64,000 nt of DNA from Amyelois transitella (lineage: Eukaryota; Arthropoda; Insecta; Lepidoptera; Pyralidae): positions 4,553,501 through 4,617,500 of the forward strand of contig NC_083510.1 in the NCBI RefSeq assembly GCF_032362555.1, written 5' to 3'. The translations under genes and the position numbers were made by a program. Of the stretch, positions 32,201-46,586 are shown piece by piece. Under the pieces are notes generated by a model. The model ran no database searches and was not told where the DNA came from. It worked only from the letters and a program-made list of their open reading frames with translations. How positions within the stretch are numbered: position 1 is the stretch's first letter; the number at the start of each line of letters is the position of its first letter.

Positions 32201-33517
32201 TTTCAGCCAACCCCCCATCAAACTCTGGACGAGGCATATTAAGGTTAAATCAAATATATATTGTATTTAAAAATTTGTAATTTTTTTTCAATTAATTAAA
32301 ATCATCAAAATAAAAAAAATTCTTTATTTAAAAAAAGGAAAAAGTGAGAAAAGTTTTTGACAAAGAAGAAAGAAAACTATGTTATTGTGGCTTTTTACTT
32401 TTTTCTGTTGATAATAGGCTGGTAGGTAATGTGGTATATGTGGTCATGGTAGGTACCATGACCATAAATTTAACATTTTGTGAACTTAGTTAAAGATAAT
32501 CAGTTCTAAAAATATGAGGTGCATCAAATGTGTTCTTTTAAGGGATAATATTATTTTGGGGATATTCTGGGGATAAGCAGTGTCTTATTTTTAAATTAAC
32601 GAATGTTTTAGTAGCTCTTAGAAAATTATAACATGTTAAATAAATTTTGCTGTCGTTTTTAGCCTTGTTTTAAGGTTTTGCAATACCTTAGCTATGTTAC
32701 TGAAATCAATTCCACAGGCTTTTAAACAAGCTTAACATCAGTCAAGCTTTGCACAGGAATTTTACTATAAAAATGTATCAACAGTTGTTTATAATTTAAA
32801 GTTACATACCTGATAAAACAGCCATGCGCTGAAGATTACTTGTAAAAAGTTATATCCTATAATAATATTTTTTAATTCAAATGGTTTTCGGTTTTCCATA
32901 AGCCGAGGGCCCAAAACCTGAAATAAGGTAAAACAAAAAAGGTTAAATTTTTAGTACAGATTTAAAAATAATAGTGTGTCATTATTTGTAAAATAATATT
33001 GAGTTCTACATTGTGTAATTATAATAAATCATAACATTTCAAACATAATAAATGTAAAAATATTAAAAATATCATCTTACCTTGACTAGATATACATATG
33101 AAAGGCAAATAATGAGTGTAGGAAACGGGGAACTCATCAGGAACCAAGGGTTTGTTCGAGGATCTGAAATAAAATAATTGGAAAGCATAAACATCTGTAA
33201 TAAATAAAATAAAAATCAATTATAAAGTATGATCTGATATTTAATAAATGCATTTTTGTCTTAGGTATCTTGTTTCAATAAACTTAAATCATTTACTTCA
33301 TTACCTAAAAATTAGCTTAACATAAAGCTATCTCTGATGCTAGGTAACATTATAGGGTTCATATAATAGTAATGTCAAGACATTCCATGGGAGTTACTAA
33401 ATAGGAAATACCTTGTAGGTACTTTATTTAGGCTAGAATTAATTTGGTTTAATTCTTACCTCCATATTTGTCCATAAAAACGTGCATGTCATCTAAATAC
33501 TGTAGTATTAGCGCCAT
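29288..33517 (-). CDS. Very-long-chain fatty acid elongase, ELOVL7-like, 7 exons plus an alternative pair
   Basis: Coding exons, in transcript order: 33517-33460, 33163-33081, 32917-32810, then either 32224-32144 or 31847-31764, 30782-30726, 30426-30184, 29834-29682, 29416-29288. All junctions are GT-AG; the product is 303 or 304 residues. It is a multi-pass ER enzyme condensing malonyl-CoA with long acyl-CoA. Diagnostic blocks: GPRLMENRKPFELKN, the RCQPVDY/H segment on the alternative exon, CWWYYFSKFTEFFDT, FFILRKKNDQVSTLHVIHH (histidine box HVIHH at 146-150 in the 304-residue form), GVKFTPGGHSTFFGLLNTFVH, and YLWWKKYVTTLQM. The start was chosen because the ATG gives MALILQYLDDM, and family members begin just before the DPRT block. 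The C-terminal exon is strikingly GC-rich and lacks a KKXX ER-retrieval tail. Insects have many ELOVL genes, so the ortholog is not assigned. Confidence 0.93.
31764..31847 (-). other. ELOVL alternative exon A (84 nt)
   Basis: Encodes IGWSGWFTGEYSYRC then QPVDHSTKPQTMR, 28 residues, phase 0 at both ends, with an upstream TTTCAG acceptor and a GTGAAT donor. It aligns over its whole length with exon B at 32144-32224. Confidence 0.88.
32144..32224 (-). other. ELOVL alternative exon B (81 nt)
   Basis: Encodes SLMGGWLKHYSLRC then QPVDYSDNPVATR, 27 residues, phase 0 at both ends, with a CGTCCAG acceptor and a GTAAGT donor. It shares GW, YS, RCQPVD and other positions with exon A, located about 300 bp downstream in the transcript direction. 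Confidence 0.88.
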
Positions 33518-34847
33518 TGTAATGATTCCTAAAAAAACAAAATTTAAATGAGTTTCAAAAGAAATAAAACGAGAAAATAGGTTGTCACCAAATGTAACCA
33601 GTTCAGGCGCTATAATAGGTGGTTACCTAGGTTAAAAAGAATTCTGCACGTATATTTACATCAAAACATTTTAATACTGTGAATCTTAATTGATATCAAA
33701 TTAATAAATATACAAATTTGGATGTTAGGAAATATTAAAATGAAAAAATAGGTTAGACATCCTCCAACTAGAATCTTACTAAAGACAAGACTGAACAGTG
33801 TTGCCATTCTCAAGATTAAAAGGTAAATTTCAGATTTATTTGATATAAAATTTAAGAAACCAAGAGGAGAGTAGGAATAATAATAACAGGAAATATATTA
33901 ATAGGGAAAGGAATAATAGGGTGAAAATATTAGATATTACACAAGCAAGATCTCTGTCATGTGTCCTACGATGGTCTATTCTGACTGTGTCCTGTCCTGC
34001 CACAAAGAGACCGTTTAGGCTAAGTGAATCTTTCGGATGCTTTTATAATAATATTTTTAGAATGCAATAAAATTATTCACAAAGGAAGCTATCACGTAAC
34101 AGCTATAATGCATTACATTGGTAGCTGTACCCGTGCTAAGTATCCAGTCATAATAGCACCTTGTAACTTAGGTAATAGGTACTTAGTTACCTACCTACTT
34201 TCTGAACAATATTTATTATTTTATTAATGTTGTAACCTATGTATTTGGGTCAAGGTCAATAATCTGCCTTATTAAAAATCGGCAGGTGTTTAGGTGTGAC
34301 TTATTTTAGCCGCTGTAATAATATACTTACATAATTCAATATAGTGTCTTAGTTATTTTGTATGTTTTAAGTTTATTGTGGTTAATAGGCATCCATGGCG
34401 AAAAAATGGGAAGGATCCTTCGCTAAAAGTATACACTGGCACACAGTGTTCTGATAGTAACTTCTGTTTGTGGCGCACAAATTAAATTATAAAGAACTAT
34501 TATTTGGTAATTATGGATATTTATACATGGATCACCACGGATGGAAGGATTTGACTAGTATTGGGGTTGTGCCTTTGGCCTCATGACACTTATTTCCATA
34601 CCACACGGATAATAATGTACCTACTACATTCCTTGTGTGAATTTTTTTTTATATAAATATCTCAAGTTTTGTTTAATTGGCTTAGCTATCAAAGTAGAAG
34701 TGTCTGGCTACTCTACACTTCTCTTTTTTCCTATCTAAATAGTTTTATGAAAAGCCTGGTCCTTGAAAATCTTTTAACTGATGTGGCCTGCAAGTAATTA
34801 TAGGAAGAACGACCAAGTTTTAATTTCATAAATATTTATAAACTTAC

Positions 34848-34907
34848 CTAAATATGTTTCGCGAGGCAAAGGGCAAGTTGTTATTGAGCAGCGAAATTTA
34901 ATTTATT
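34848..34907 (-). other. Probable 5' UTR exon of the ELOVL gene
   Basis: On the minus strand a TTTGTTTCAG acceptor and a GTAAGTTT donor bound a 60-nt segment with no ATG. The acceptor and donor are both strong. It lies about 1.3 kb upstream of the first coding exon, whose own acceptor (TTTTTTAG before 33528) shows that an upstream exon exists. Confidence 0.55.
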
Positions 34908-37900
34908 CTGAAACAAACAGAAAAAAATATTAACAATTTTTATTTACATTATTTTATTATAAAAGGGAAAAATAATTAAAAAAGAGCATAGAATCCCAAT
35001 TAGGTACCTATTGTTAAAACATATATAGGTTGCACGACCTTTAAGGTATTTTACTATAAATGTAGGTCCAAGTTTAACCACTATATGTACCTATGTATCT
35101 ACAAAGGCGGCAAATATCTACAAGTTAAGTAATTAATTTGAATCCCGATGGTCATTGTCATCATAAAGATAATAAAACGATACATTTAAAAGTAAATGGG
35201 ATATTTCAGATAACCTGCCGACACTTGATACTAAAGTAGTCGTTATAACGTACATTGCATTGGCTTGATAGCTTTTATTTACCTACATCATTTTTAGGTA
35301 CAAGGTACAAGTTACATTTAGGCACCGACGTGAGTAGTTATCTAGATTATTCATATGATAAGGCATGCCAAATAATAATGGTTTACATATCCGTAGTTGC
35401 CAAGTAAAGTACTTTCTTCAGGATCGTGCTTAGTCATATAAATCATTGATTGGTAATCATTAGCAATAAGTACCTATAAAATTCCTCTAGTAAAATAGGT
35501 TTTGTTATGTTATAAACACTTTGTCAAAGAATCTAGCTACAGAAAATAATTTACAATTTCGTCAATCAGGATAGTTTAATTGAGTTACGTTTCTGTAGTT
35601 GTGACATAGAGTTGCTTTTATAATTGGGAGTTAGCTTTGGCTATGATCAAGCACGACATTTGGAATATGACCCACATACTTCAGACATGTGGATTCATTC
35701 TTAATGATAAGATAATGCGGGATAGACTTCGGTAACCAAGATACAAGTTTTATGTAGATAGTCATTTTCATTGATAAGATACTGTAAGGAGAAATGAAGT
35801 CGAATGTGGCGTCATGTAACTTTTAAATTTAATTGACTATTTTTGATTTGTTGTCGTTAATGCGGAAAAGTTCATAAAATAAAAACAGAGATTGTTCGTG
35901 TTTAAAACTGCTAACTAATTGTTTCAGCTACATTGACTGAGAGACATTGCTGTGGCTGTGGTAGTTTTGTTAATCTCATTATAAATTCAATAAAGAAGTA
36001 GTAGTAAACCCATTGAATATTTAAAAGTTCCTTTTGTCAAGGAATGAAAAAAACACGTTTTTCAAGTTTTAAGATACCCTATTAAGAGTGTTTGTTGTAG
36101 GCTCGTAGGCAATATAGACATTGAATATGTAATATTTGTCCGCAGTCCAAATTCAAGTTCAAGTTGAATGCCTTCCACAGTACAAGGTAACCGTCGTCAC
36201 TCGACTTCCAAATGATGGATTTCAAAGTCGATATGTTTGAAGACCGTACGTTATATACGTTCATACGAAACTATGCTGACCCTGTAGTTTGGTCGCGAAT
36301 ACACACGTAGCAAGTTAACCTTACCGTCGTTTCGCAATAATCGCAACGCGGTTGTTGTAAGATTGGGCCTCTCTTGCCACCTTATAGGTACCCTCGATTA
36401 CTATTTTAAGAACTGATTTGAATTAATGCTGATAGACTTCGATTGCTTACTAGGACGCCACCCTAGTGCTAGCTAGAACTCTCCTGAAAATAGTATAAAG
36501 AAATATTGATAAAAAATTTAGATAAGATAAAATTGATCTTTGATTGGGAGTTGATGAGTCGGTCAGGATTTGAACAGTACGTGTTGCACACATGTATTAT
36601 ATTTAGTACTTACATTGGCTCACTTTGAAAACAAGGAATTCGCACGTTCGTGTGTATAATGTATAATTCACGTTTTTTGTATCTTTATCATTAGATATAA
36701 TTCTTATCTCATTGGAAACTGATTAATCACATACCATACTTTCTTCTATTCTGATTAATTAATTGGTAATCTGAGATTGTTATCTAAAGTTGTTTAACTT
36801 TCGTTATCAATCACGTTATAGTACCTAGTCTATGTACCTATAATATAATTTGTTGTTGTCATTAGCTGGAGCAATCGCCTCGTGTTGTGTTTAAGTGGGT
36901 CATTGGCTGCACGTCGTGTTATGTAAGAGCCAAGCGTAAACCGTTCATCTCGTAGGTAAATCGCATCCTTAATGTCCTCTAATCAAAAATTCAGGTTTCC
37001 AATTAATTCCTTAATTCTACGCGATCAAAGGCTCAGATGATTATAAGACAAGTTTGGCTTCATAATTTCGATATTTCTGTATGATGTAAGTAAGAATGCG
37101 GTCAATGAATGGTGGTTACTGGGCCAGTGACCGTAATAATGTAAACTGTAATATTTAAGATGTTAAAATTAAGATATCCAATTCATCTAAATAGGTAGCA
37201 TTGAAGGGAATAATATCAATGTAACATTTCTTTTATCGTTGCAATTCTCAGCAATGTTGTGTGTTTAACAACAGAGTTGTTGGAAGCTTATTCGTCGAAA
37301 TCGAAAGTGAACAATAACACCACAATCAGGAGGGAATTATGTCAATCTAATAATTTCTACTCTTTATTATATTTAAGTAAATGATTTTTTAATATTTATA
37401 TGATTAAAGAATATTACAATGCTTTTTAACTTTAAAAAATAAAGATTTTATGCGTTATCAATACCCTCCCTACAAAAAATAAAGATTAAGATGACCACGA
37501 AATTATAAAATTTCGTGCTCATTGTGCCCATAGTTTTCTCTTCAGAAATAACACGTGTAATAGGTACTTAATTAGAAAAACTTTTTTGATCTATCTACGA
37601 AAACGAAGATCAAAGCAATCTACAGTCTATGGTATGGTAAGTTGCTTGTAAGTAGAGATCCACAATTAAACAGCTGAGTCATAATTTATCTTTCTTTCAT
37701 CATTCAAGGCAAAGTTATTTATTTTAAAGTTATTTTAGCTGTGTGGTTTCCAGCAGAGTATGAGGGGGATTAAGGGACACATTATGATACCTAATATGAG
37801 CGGAAAAATTTCAGAACTACTACAATTATGATTACTTACTATTTTAAATATAAAGATCGTATACAGCCTAGCATGCTTTATCAAGGTCGCCCCGTGGGAA

Positions 37901-40830
37901 TACATTGTTCTGGTAAACTTTTCATGTATTTACTTTACACTTTACTACTGCAGGTACCTACTTAAGAAGTTACAAGAATGTGTACCCTGTAATGTCCATA
38001 CCCATATGATTTTTCTGTAGCATCTATGTATATATTTTACATTATAAACATCATGGGGTTTTCCCTGAGAGGTAAGTAAAGACCACTTCATTCCACTGAA
38101 TGCATTTCCATTTAAATATTTGCGGAAGAATTTCTCCATTTGCAGTCGAGTAACCTTATTGTATTTTACAGAGTACAAGAAATAATTACATCTACTTATA
38201 TAATTACGAAGATCATGAAATTTAATTTATTTTTAATTGCCGTTTGTCGCAAGGTCATGAAACAATAACCATGTACGATGGGGAAACACGCAGGGAAACA
38301 TTAGTATTTGCATTCCGACGGCGTCCCTGGTGCGTACCTCCGAGTAGCATTAATAAAATACAAAGAAGGAACGCATTCTTGACACGCAAAGCGTCGAGGA
38401 AAAACTTCACTCGATACTCAACTATGCATTTAATTTAACAAATCTAAGTTTTAAACATAACATCGATCTCGTAAACCGAGAACAAAGTTTAAGCTTTATA
38501 CCCTACATGTGTCTAATATACAAATTTAGGGAATGTACGAATAATTTTGCTTTCAATTGTAGCTAAGAATAGAAATTAAATTGGCACTTTTATTTATTAT
38601 TTCATTATTAGGGGTATTCGTTCTTAACTACTTATTAGTACTTACCAACTTATACAGTAATATTTACCACAATCAACTTAAATTGTATGTAGGACTTGTA
38701 AATAGAATTTTCAAGTTCATAGGGATTAAAGTCGGTCAAGTAGGATTTGAGATATTTACAATTATGTAAAAAATAAGTGTTCGCGAGGTCGATCGGCACT
38801 CTACTCGATACTAGGTAATTTCTACTCTCGACGTTGTTTCTTTATCTACAGTTCTGATAAAATTAGGTTGTTTATTCTATCTTGAATTTGTATCGTCATA
38901 AATGGCAGACTGTTGGTTTGGAAACGAAAAATTTTTAGAGCATTCACTTCAATTAAAAACATGCAATTTCATTAGGTAGTTGGTAACTGGGATAAATTTT
39001 CATGATAAGATCTCCTTCACATAATATCAACTCAAACATAATATGAATGGAATACACTCATTTAACGCAAAACCGTTACGATACATATCGAAAATATATT
39101 TTGGTTAATATTATTTAATATGATGTCATTTTGAACTGACTTTGCAAGTAGATGTATTAAAAAAGTTTTTCTCTACACATTTGCAAAAACATTATAAACT
39201 TGATAGCAACATGTAAAAGTATTTGGTGTTTAAAATGTACCGATTGTATTTATCGAGGTTTTGACCTTCGTTCAAGAAGACAAAATAATGATGAGATAAT
39301 AATTAGTACCTACTGAACTTACTATTTACTGTCAAACTTATTGATAAACAAAAGTTCGTCACAAGCAAATTGTAGGTAAAATGTGGCTATTGTTGCGAAT
39401 TCTGAACTACTTGCAAGGCATGCGTGTTGTGCACGACATCTATATTCCTTGCGTTCAACTGTATGGCTTAATGATATAATTGAGATTTAAATGATGACAG
39501 GTTGCTAGCCCATCGTCTTAAAGAAGAATCCCAAGTTTATAAGCCTAGCCTTAGTCGCCGTTTACGACATCCACTGAAAAAGATGGAGTGGTCCTATTCT
39601 TTTTTCTATTGGTGCAGGGAATCACAGGGCACCTGCTAACCTTCTTGTTATAAAAATATGGTTTGGTTTTGTTCATTGTATATTGAATAGAAAATTGTTA
39701 AAATGGATTAATTGATTTCGCTTAAATTTTACAGAGGTGGTTAATAAAGTAGGCACTACTTAAATGTTTTTTGCTTTAAGCCGAATCCCCGCAAAACAAC
39801 TAGCCAATTTGAAATGTGTTGCCAAAACAAGTATGATTTAGAAGGGAAATCAGCAAACATCGATCATCTCGCTAGTTGCAGTGTGATGCAAGTTGCAACA
39901 GATCAGTTAAAGTAATGCTATAGCACGGCATGTTCAGTAATCATTTTGCCACACAAATCATCGAGCCAGTACCCTGCGACTGCGATCATGATGAATCTTA
40001 AGCAATGATGTCTATAAAAATTAGATAATAATGGTAATGTTACTTAGTTAGGATCATGATAACTCCAGTTAATTAGTTCTATGATCAATATGTTAAAACA
40101 CAGGAGAAATGCATATCTGTTTATTTTTATTTGGTTTTCATTTAATTTCAATTTGCAAAAATTTCAAACACGTAAAGAGAATTGTAGAAAGTTTGATAGA
40201 CGCAAATCAATAACTAGGTAATAAAATTGAAAGCTTGCAGAAAATGTACGCAATTTATTATACTTAAGTATATGTCCAACAAAAAAAAAATAATTTTATA
40301 TTTATCTACATAAATATAGATAGCTTGGTTTCTTTATAAAGTATATGAACAACGAATTTATGAATTTATTTTACTACTCTAAGGTACCCGTAGATACATC
40401 GGGCAGGGATAAACTAATAAATACAGCTCGAATTAAAAGTTTATACAAAGGAATATATATATATATATATTATTTTTTGGCTAAAAATAGGTATATTCAT
40501 AATATCGGAGATGCTACATACGATAACACCAAAAAGATTACCCATTCAGATTTCTGTAATAGATAAAGTGAAGTGAGTCAGTAACACTAAGCTACGTATT
40601 AGTGTAATAAATAAGGATTATGAAGGAGTGTATGATATCAAACACTAGATTAGATTTGTCTCTTTACAACTGTCGGTAGTATAGTAATTATTAATAGGTG
40701 ATATGTAGTAAATAATTACATACACGTCATCGATAAATAATCCAATTCAGTATAATATCGATATGCTGTTGTCTAGTTGCAAATAAATTTTTCACACATA
40801 TGGTTTCCATGAACGCGTCTAATTACTTAC
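34908..40830. other. Probable ELOVL upstream intron; no gene seen
   Basis: AT-rich DNA with no convincing protein-coding exon on either strand. It contains a 5'-part copy of the RTE-derived short repeat on the minus strand (39455-39632) and a TA microsatellite (about 40453-40471). Confidence 0.4.
39455..39632 (-). repeat. RTE-derived short repeat, 5' and middle part
   Basis: The minus strand carries the head (TGCACCAATAGAAAAAAGAA), GACCACTCCATCTTTTTCAG, GGCGACTAAGGC, GCGATGGGCTAGCAACCTGT (with small changes) and TCATTAAGCCATACAG. The RTE-like tail is absent. Confidence 0.75.
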
Positions 40831-40890
40831 AAGGACTATGCTAGGGGAAGCGGACCCCAGGCCCGGCAGCATTGTAGCGCGCGCAACTGG
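40831..40890 (-). other. Candidate upstream non-coding exon of the ELOVL gene
   Basis: On the minus strand a GC-rich segment (CGCGCGCTACAATGCTGCCG and following) ends in CATAGTCCTT followed by a consensus GTAAGT donor at 40830-40825. It is a patch of high CpG within AT-rich DNA, as expected for a first exon near a promoter. Its 5' boundary and its link to ELOVL are inferences. Confidence 0.3.
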
Positions 40891-43800
40891 GAACACGCAA
40901 AGATAATCTAAAAGACTTTGTCACCTACAGGAAGTTAGAAAAGCTTCATTAAACGCCTATTTTGTTTATAATTAAAATAAAATCGATAAATAAAATTTAA
41001 TCTTAGCCAATAGCTAATAACGCTCTGTCATATACAACAGAGCGCATGCCTGCACGCCATTGCGACGAATATTCCAATTTGCTATTGAAATCCACTTTCA
41101 ATGGAATGAATCGCCGGCAGAGTAACCGTGAAAGCAAACGCTAGTAAAACAAGTTAAAGTAGTGATCGTCGTGATGTAATTTTTTGTTTCCCTGCATCAT
41201 GGTTTCATTGATAACCCAAAATAACTAACTTTTAATATATTTATTATGTTATCAAACCTAAGATACTGAATAGAGATTTGGCAAATGTTTTTATGGTTGG
41301 CCACCTGCCTGACACCAACCGGCCTTGGAAAACTCAAACCCACTCTATCAATCAAGTAAATTCACCGTAATGAGCATTAGTTCAAGGGTAAAAAGTATCT
41401 ATTCATAGATCTATATGAAATGGCAAATCAAAGGCCGTTAGGTTCTAGATTTCAGCCGGTTTATTTTAAATTCCGAGGTCAAATACTAGTTTAACTTGGC
41501 TTAGTGACATTTCTTTCTACTTTTCACAAATTATACTTATGTGGGATGTAAGTTTAGGTCATTTTTGCAGTAATATGCAGTTTTAAGTTGACCAGTTTTA
41601 AGACGAATATTGAATATTTATTGATTCTAGTACCAGGTAAGAGTAATATTTAGATATAAGTCAATATATTTTTATAAAGATTGATGCCACTTAAAAAAAA
41701 CACGCAACTGATTGATGGCGAATACATTATTTACGATAAAGTTGGCTTCACACAGTTTATTAATTTATATGTAGGTAGGTACTAATGTTGTTTAACGTTG
41801 TTGAAGGATTGATGACAGACCCTGACGGGACATTACTGCAGGTGACTTCCTCCTAGATCGCTTTGTTCTTATTTACTGCCGTAATTACTCGTATCGATGT
41901 GCGAAGTAGTTTCCACTAACGACTATGTAATTTAAAATTTTACGGCAAACGTAGGTATGTGACAAACCAAATTCTGAATATATTAATTTATGTACAGTAT
42001 TATATTAAAGATATAAAATTTATCTCGATTTGAAGTGAGGAGGTGAGAATGATGCTTAGACGCTTTAAATTAAATAAATATCAGAGTTACAAACATACAA
42101 AAAATGTGTATTCGCCCAAGTTGTTTTTTTTTTAATTTAAATTTCTTTAATTAAGAAAGCCAAGCGATGCAAAATCTGTTTTGAATTATATTTCATCAGA
42201 AATTGTGCTCAAAATGTTTCATTGCGGTCCTTCTTGCGTGTTCATTACATAAATCGTACGCCTATGCATTCGCATCCACGGAACCATGAAAATATAACAT
42301 AACTAGTGAAACCACGGCGAAACACGAGTACATTGAGCAAGTACAGTCAACAAAACTAATTGATAGACAAAAAAATATAGATTTAATTCATTTTGCACAT
42401 GTATTTTAAAATAAATTATTTGTGTTAAAAATTATAAAACATTGTTTTGTAGGCCGTTCATACAACGAACCATAGTTTTCATATCATATCTCTACCTTGA
42501 TTCTGTAATTTGCAGTAGCACGTTTTGTTACTATGTGATTGCTAACTAAATCTGAATAGAGTTAATGTGGTGGATCAAGGTCCCCACGCGGCCAGCATAT
42601 GGTGTACCACTCATGTGACTTTCGCATTAATTTGCAGTTTCAAAGGTATTAATCACTGGAATGGGGGCTTTGTCTAAAATGTTGTGAATTGAAATATCTG
42701 TTGATATATTAAAAACTTTTTTGAGCAACATAATTTCTACTGTTTGTCAAAATAAATGTAATGTTCTGAGGTTCTATGTTTATTTTTTTAAAGATGTCTT
42801 TTAGTCACTATACTATTTGTTTTTTACTGTACTGTTTTATATTTTTAATGTGCTCTTCTATTTGATTATGAAGCATACTAAACTATTATATGTTTATTTC
42901 AGTTGATTATAATTATTAACAATAATAAACATTTATCAAACATTTATTAAAATAAACTATACCTAATTACTAACAAACCTTAACTTAGAAAGGACAATAA
43001 AATAATTATTAATAATGTAATTACTGTACTTTATTTACTTATACACAACAAAACTGATGGATATATTAATAAATTGTTTTTTTCTGAATGAATCTGTTGT
43101 ATAATAAACCGCGGATATTTAAAAATAACTATATAACTTTTAGTGAATATTGTTCTAAAGCATCATTAAAATACAAAGTTAACTCCTTAAAAACGGTTTA
43201 AGTCCAAAATATTTGAAAAATATATAATTTCGTAGGCCTACTGTCTACGGCGTAGCTCGTAGCCGGCGCGCTACGAACTATTTCGTGCGCCCGTGACCTT
43301 ATGTATTTTCAAACAAACATCGTAATCGTAATAGCATGAATGAAGAATGGAGGGTCCGTGAAATAACAGCTGGAGTGGAACGTCGAAGCAACGCGAACAC
43401 GATACGATTACCCAACTGTTAGATAACGCATCATAGTTCTGTTTATGTCGCATAAATGGTGTTAATTCCATAATTTAATCTATCTTTAGAAGTTGCTTAA
43501 TTGACTTAAGGGTCACTAGATTACAGTTTCAAATTTATTGGACGCTGTTATTGCTTGAGATATGAATTTTCGCGACGATTAATATGTAATATAACTTGCA
43601 AGCATAAGAAATCGCAGACGAGACGTGGTCATCTATCGAATAATTTCGTATGTAGCATTTAAATATTATTAAAAGTTTCGTCAGGACCGCCGAACGCTTT
43701 TTATAGTTGGTTGATGATCATCTTCTGGTATCTAGTTCGTACATGCTAGATTAAATCTCCGCGACTCGCTCGGCTATTTCATATGACGAAAATATGAAAT

Positions 43801-44964
43801 AATGTTAATTCTTGCATGTTGCGGTGACGAGCGAGTACGCCTTGTGTCTGACCGTATATACGTAATATTGCATCCCGAAAGTAGAGCGTTGAGCTAATGA
43901 ATCAGCTCTGCTCGGCCACTGGCCACTGTTACACACTGCCGATTAGTTATTACAACGAAATGTTACGAAAAGTTTCTATTGCCGAAATCCCCTTGTTATA
44001 CATACTTGCTTGGTGCAATTACCATCAAGTTGCTAAATATAAAGTATTATTGTGACTTGCATATGTTTTAATAGTAACCCGTTTCAAAGTAATCTTTTCA
44101 TAGTCGCCCTATCATGAGATTAGTTAGTGTAGTTTTTTATACGAAATCCTGAAGAGGCAGCCGAATGCAGTATCAGGTACGACACGCTGACAAAAAACGT
44201 GTCTGCTGTTGGACTTTGAATCGGACGTATGTTGAACTCGAACTTATAAAGAATATAATGTGCGTATCTCTTTACTTTAATGTTGACGTAATCTGTTTAC
44301 CAGATTTACTATACACATTAGCCGAAATGTGCGATTTATTGATATGTCAGACAATTGTTACTTCACGCACTTTAAGGGGAAATATTTTTTATATGTTTGT
44401 GTGTTTATAAGTCTGATTAGATGCTGGTAAGGCTTTTGACTGAAAGATCTTTAAAATGAAATTGGGTGACAATTTGCAAAATTGTGAAGAAATATGATTT
44501 TTTATAGGAAGTTAAGGATGCAGGGTTTCAGTTGAGCTTGGTTGATTGACCGTAGTGGTGAGACAGTGGTCGACGCGTTGAGTTTGCGCAATACCCGGAG
44601 GCAAGCAGATCGACCCTGAACTCAATTCAACCGCGATCATTTTGCAACTAATCGCCGCCCGCAGCGCTGCCTGCGGCTCTGCGCCGGCGCAAATGTAAAC
44701 ATTTGCAAGCACTGGCCGAACATGCGAGGCCGCCACGGACGTGCTCCTTCACCGTCAAACCACTATCCTTGTCCATACATAGCGACCCTGGGGCCAGCAC
44801 ATCTCACACCACGATTCGTACAATTTACACATTCTTATGTAGTTACGCGTCTGTCAAGGCTTTATGTATGACTGTACCTAAAAACTTCTAAAAAATAATA
44901 GGACGTAATATGGAAAATCTTAACAATTATTTTTTGCTAAACTAATACAAATCAATACTTAATA

Positions 44965-45130
44965 TAATAAATACGAATGTGTGTTTGTTATCTCTTCAAT
45001 GTTAAACCATTGATTGATGTTACCACTGTGCATGAAATTTTCGAACTTTTTGATTTTTAAAAGTGGAGTACGGAGACGGACCTTTTATTTTGATTCCTTT
45101 TATCCCGGTAAAACTTTTAGTAATTTATAA
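44965..45130. repeat. Degraded insect interspersed repeat (CCCGC-type relative)
   Basis: Weak similarity to the abundant element type seen at 27180 and 53020: a TTTGTTATCTCTTCAATG start, TTAAACCATTGATTGATGTT, and GAGACGGACCTTTTATTTTG. Boundaries are uncertain. Confidence 0.35.
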
Positions 45131-46586
45131 ATATATATTGTTACAACAATGTTAATATTGAAGAACGGTTGGCGTTTCTGTCGAACAAATTGGCGATGTT
45201 CAAATAGTTTTAACAGTGCGAACATACCATTTTCTCTCAATTCTAGTGTAGAGTTCAGCAAACATGTAGTAGTTATTATTCACAAAATCCTATCCCACCG
45301 TTCAATCTGTTAGTATAGTCCGTCATATGTTGATTCAATATATTTTATGTACATAAAATACTGGCAAAAGAACGTGCGTGAGTACTTCCCAGCGTTGACC
45401 AAGGATCGGCTAAGCTAAGTTTGTTTACCTATGTAATTTTCGAGTACATACTACTATATTTGATGTATGATCAATATGACGTACTTATGTCGTTTCCGTG
45501 TAATGGCAATGATATGAAATATATAATATATCCTGTATGTGCTTATGGCTACTTCTGAACTATGCTAATGGTTTGCGAGAGGATATAGTTGTTTCGTATT
45601 AGGTAATCTCGCAACTTAATTTTGTAATTCTTGCTACATTGCTTTTTCTCATGTTATGATGTGCTTACTTTTTATGAAACCACTTTTTTTAGGTATATTT
45701 TTTAATACAAGTTTATATTGAGAATACCCTATCTATTTTTACCCACCAAGTACGTTATTTAGTTATCAATATACAATAGAAATGTCCATGTTTTGAATAT
45801 TCTGGTCCGTATCAATAACAGTAACTGTATTAATTCAACTTTATAATTTTAGTCAGAAAACGCTCTATTATCTTTCAAAGTAGGTTTTCTTGTTTAGAAT
45901 GTATTTTTAAGTGGTTTCTTAAGATAAAAGAAAAGGGCTGAAAGCTTGTAGGTACCTAAGTAAGGTATCACTTGTATGCAAAGTGATGGCAAAATTTCAA
46001 GGGCTTATCAATGCAAAGGCACTTTTAGGTATGCACTAATGAAATAAATAAATCTCCAAGATTTTACTATTCTGATATTAAGACAAACGTAAATAACATT
46101 GCTTAAACTCGGATGTTTATAAATAAAAAAAGGTAGCCAAACATGCGCCTTCACAATTTTTTATCCGTTTGACGTCAATGCAAAATGCTTTCTGTATGAC
46201 CGGTTCCATTTGAGGTTCCAGAGTATTCTGTTAGTATAACATTTCAATGGTTAAGTTTATAGAGTCCCTTGAATATTGAACTGGATTTAGACACTTCCAA
46301 AATGCTGATATTAAAGTTTAAAATTTATCGAAGTTGTGGTTCCTAGGTAGGCCTACCATCAGCGTGATCGGGACTAATGTTAGTGTTAGTAGGATAATGA
46401 TGATGAATGGTAAAGAATAACACAGCCTTTATAAATTCCTAATGCCTTGTTCATTACTGAGTTATTGGTTTAAAAGCTACAAGTCTGCGAAAGCTTCCAT
46501 GCTGGCCTGGTAGCGCGGGAAAAACATAGTATGTGTCAGCTGCTTTTCTTCTCGTGTAGATTGTAAAAGTCTGTCTCCTATGTTAA

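Noticed and set aside
40345..40566. 73-codon ORF
   Set aside because: Contains a translated TA microsatellite and has no protein-like features.
44703..44891. ORFs in the GC-rich island near 44.7 kb
   Set aside because: Short, no motif, opposite-strand frame also open.
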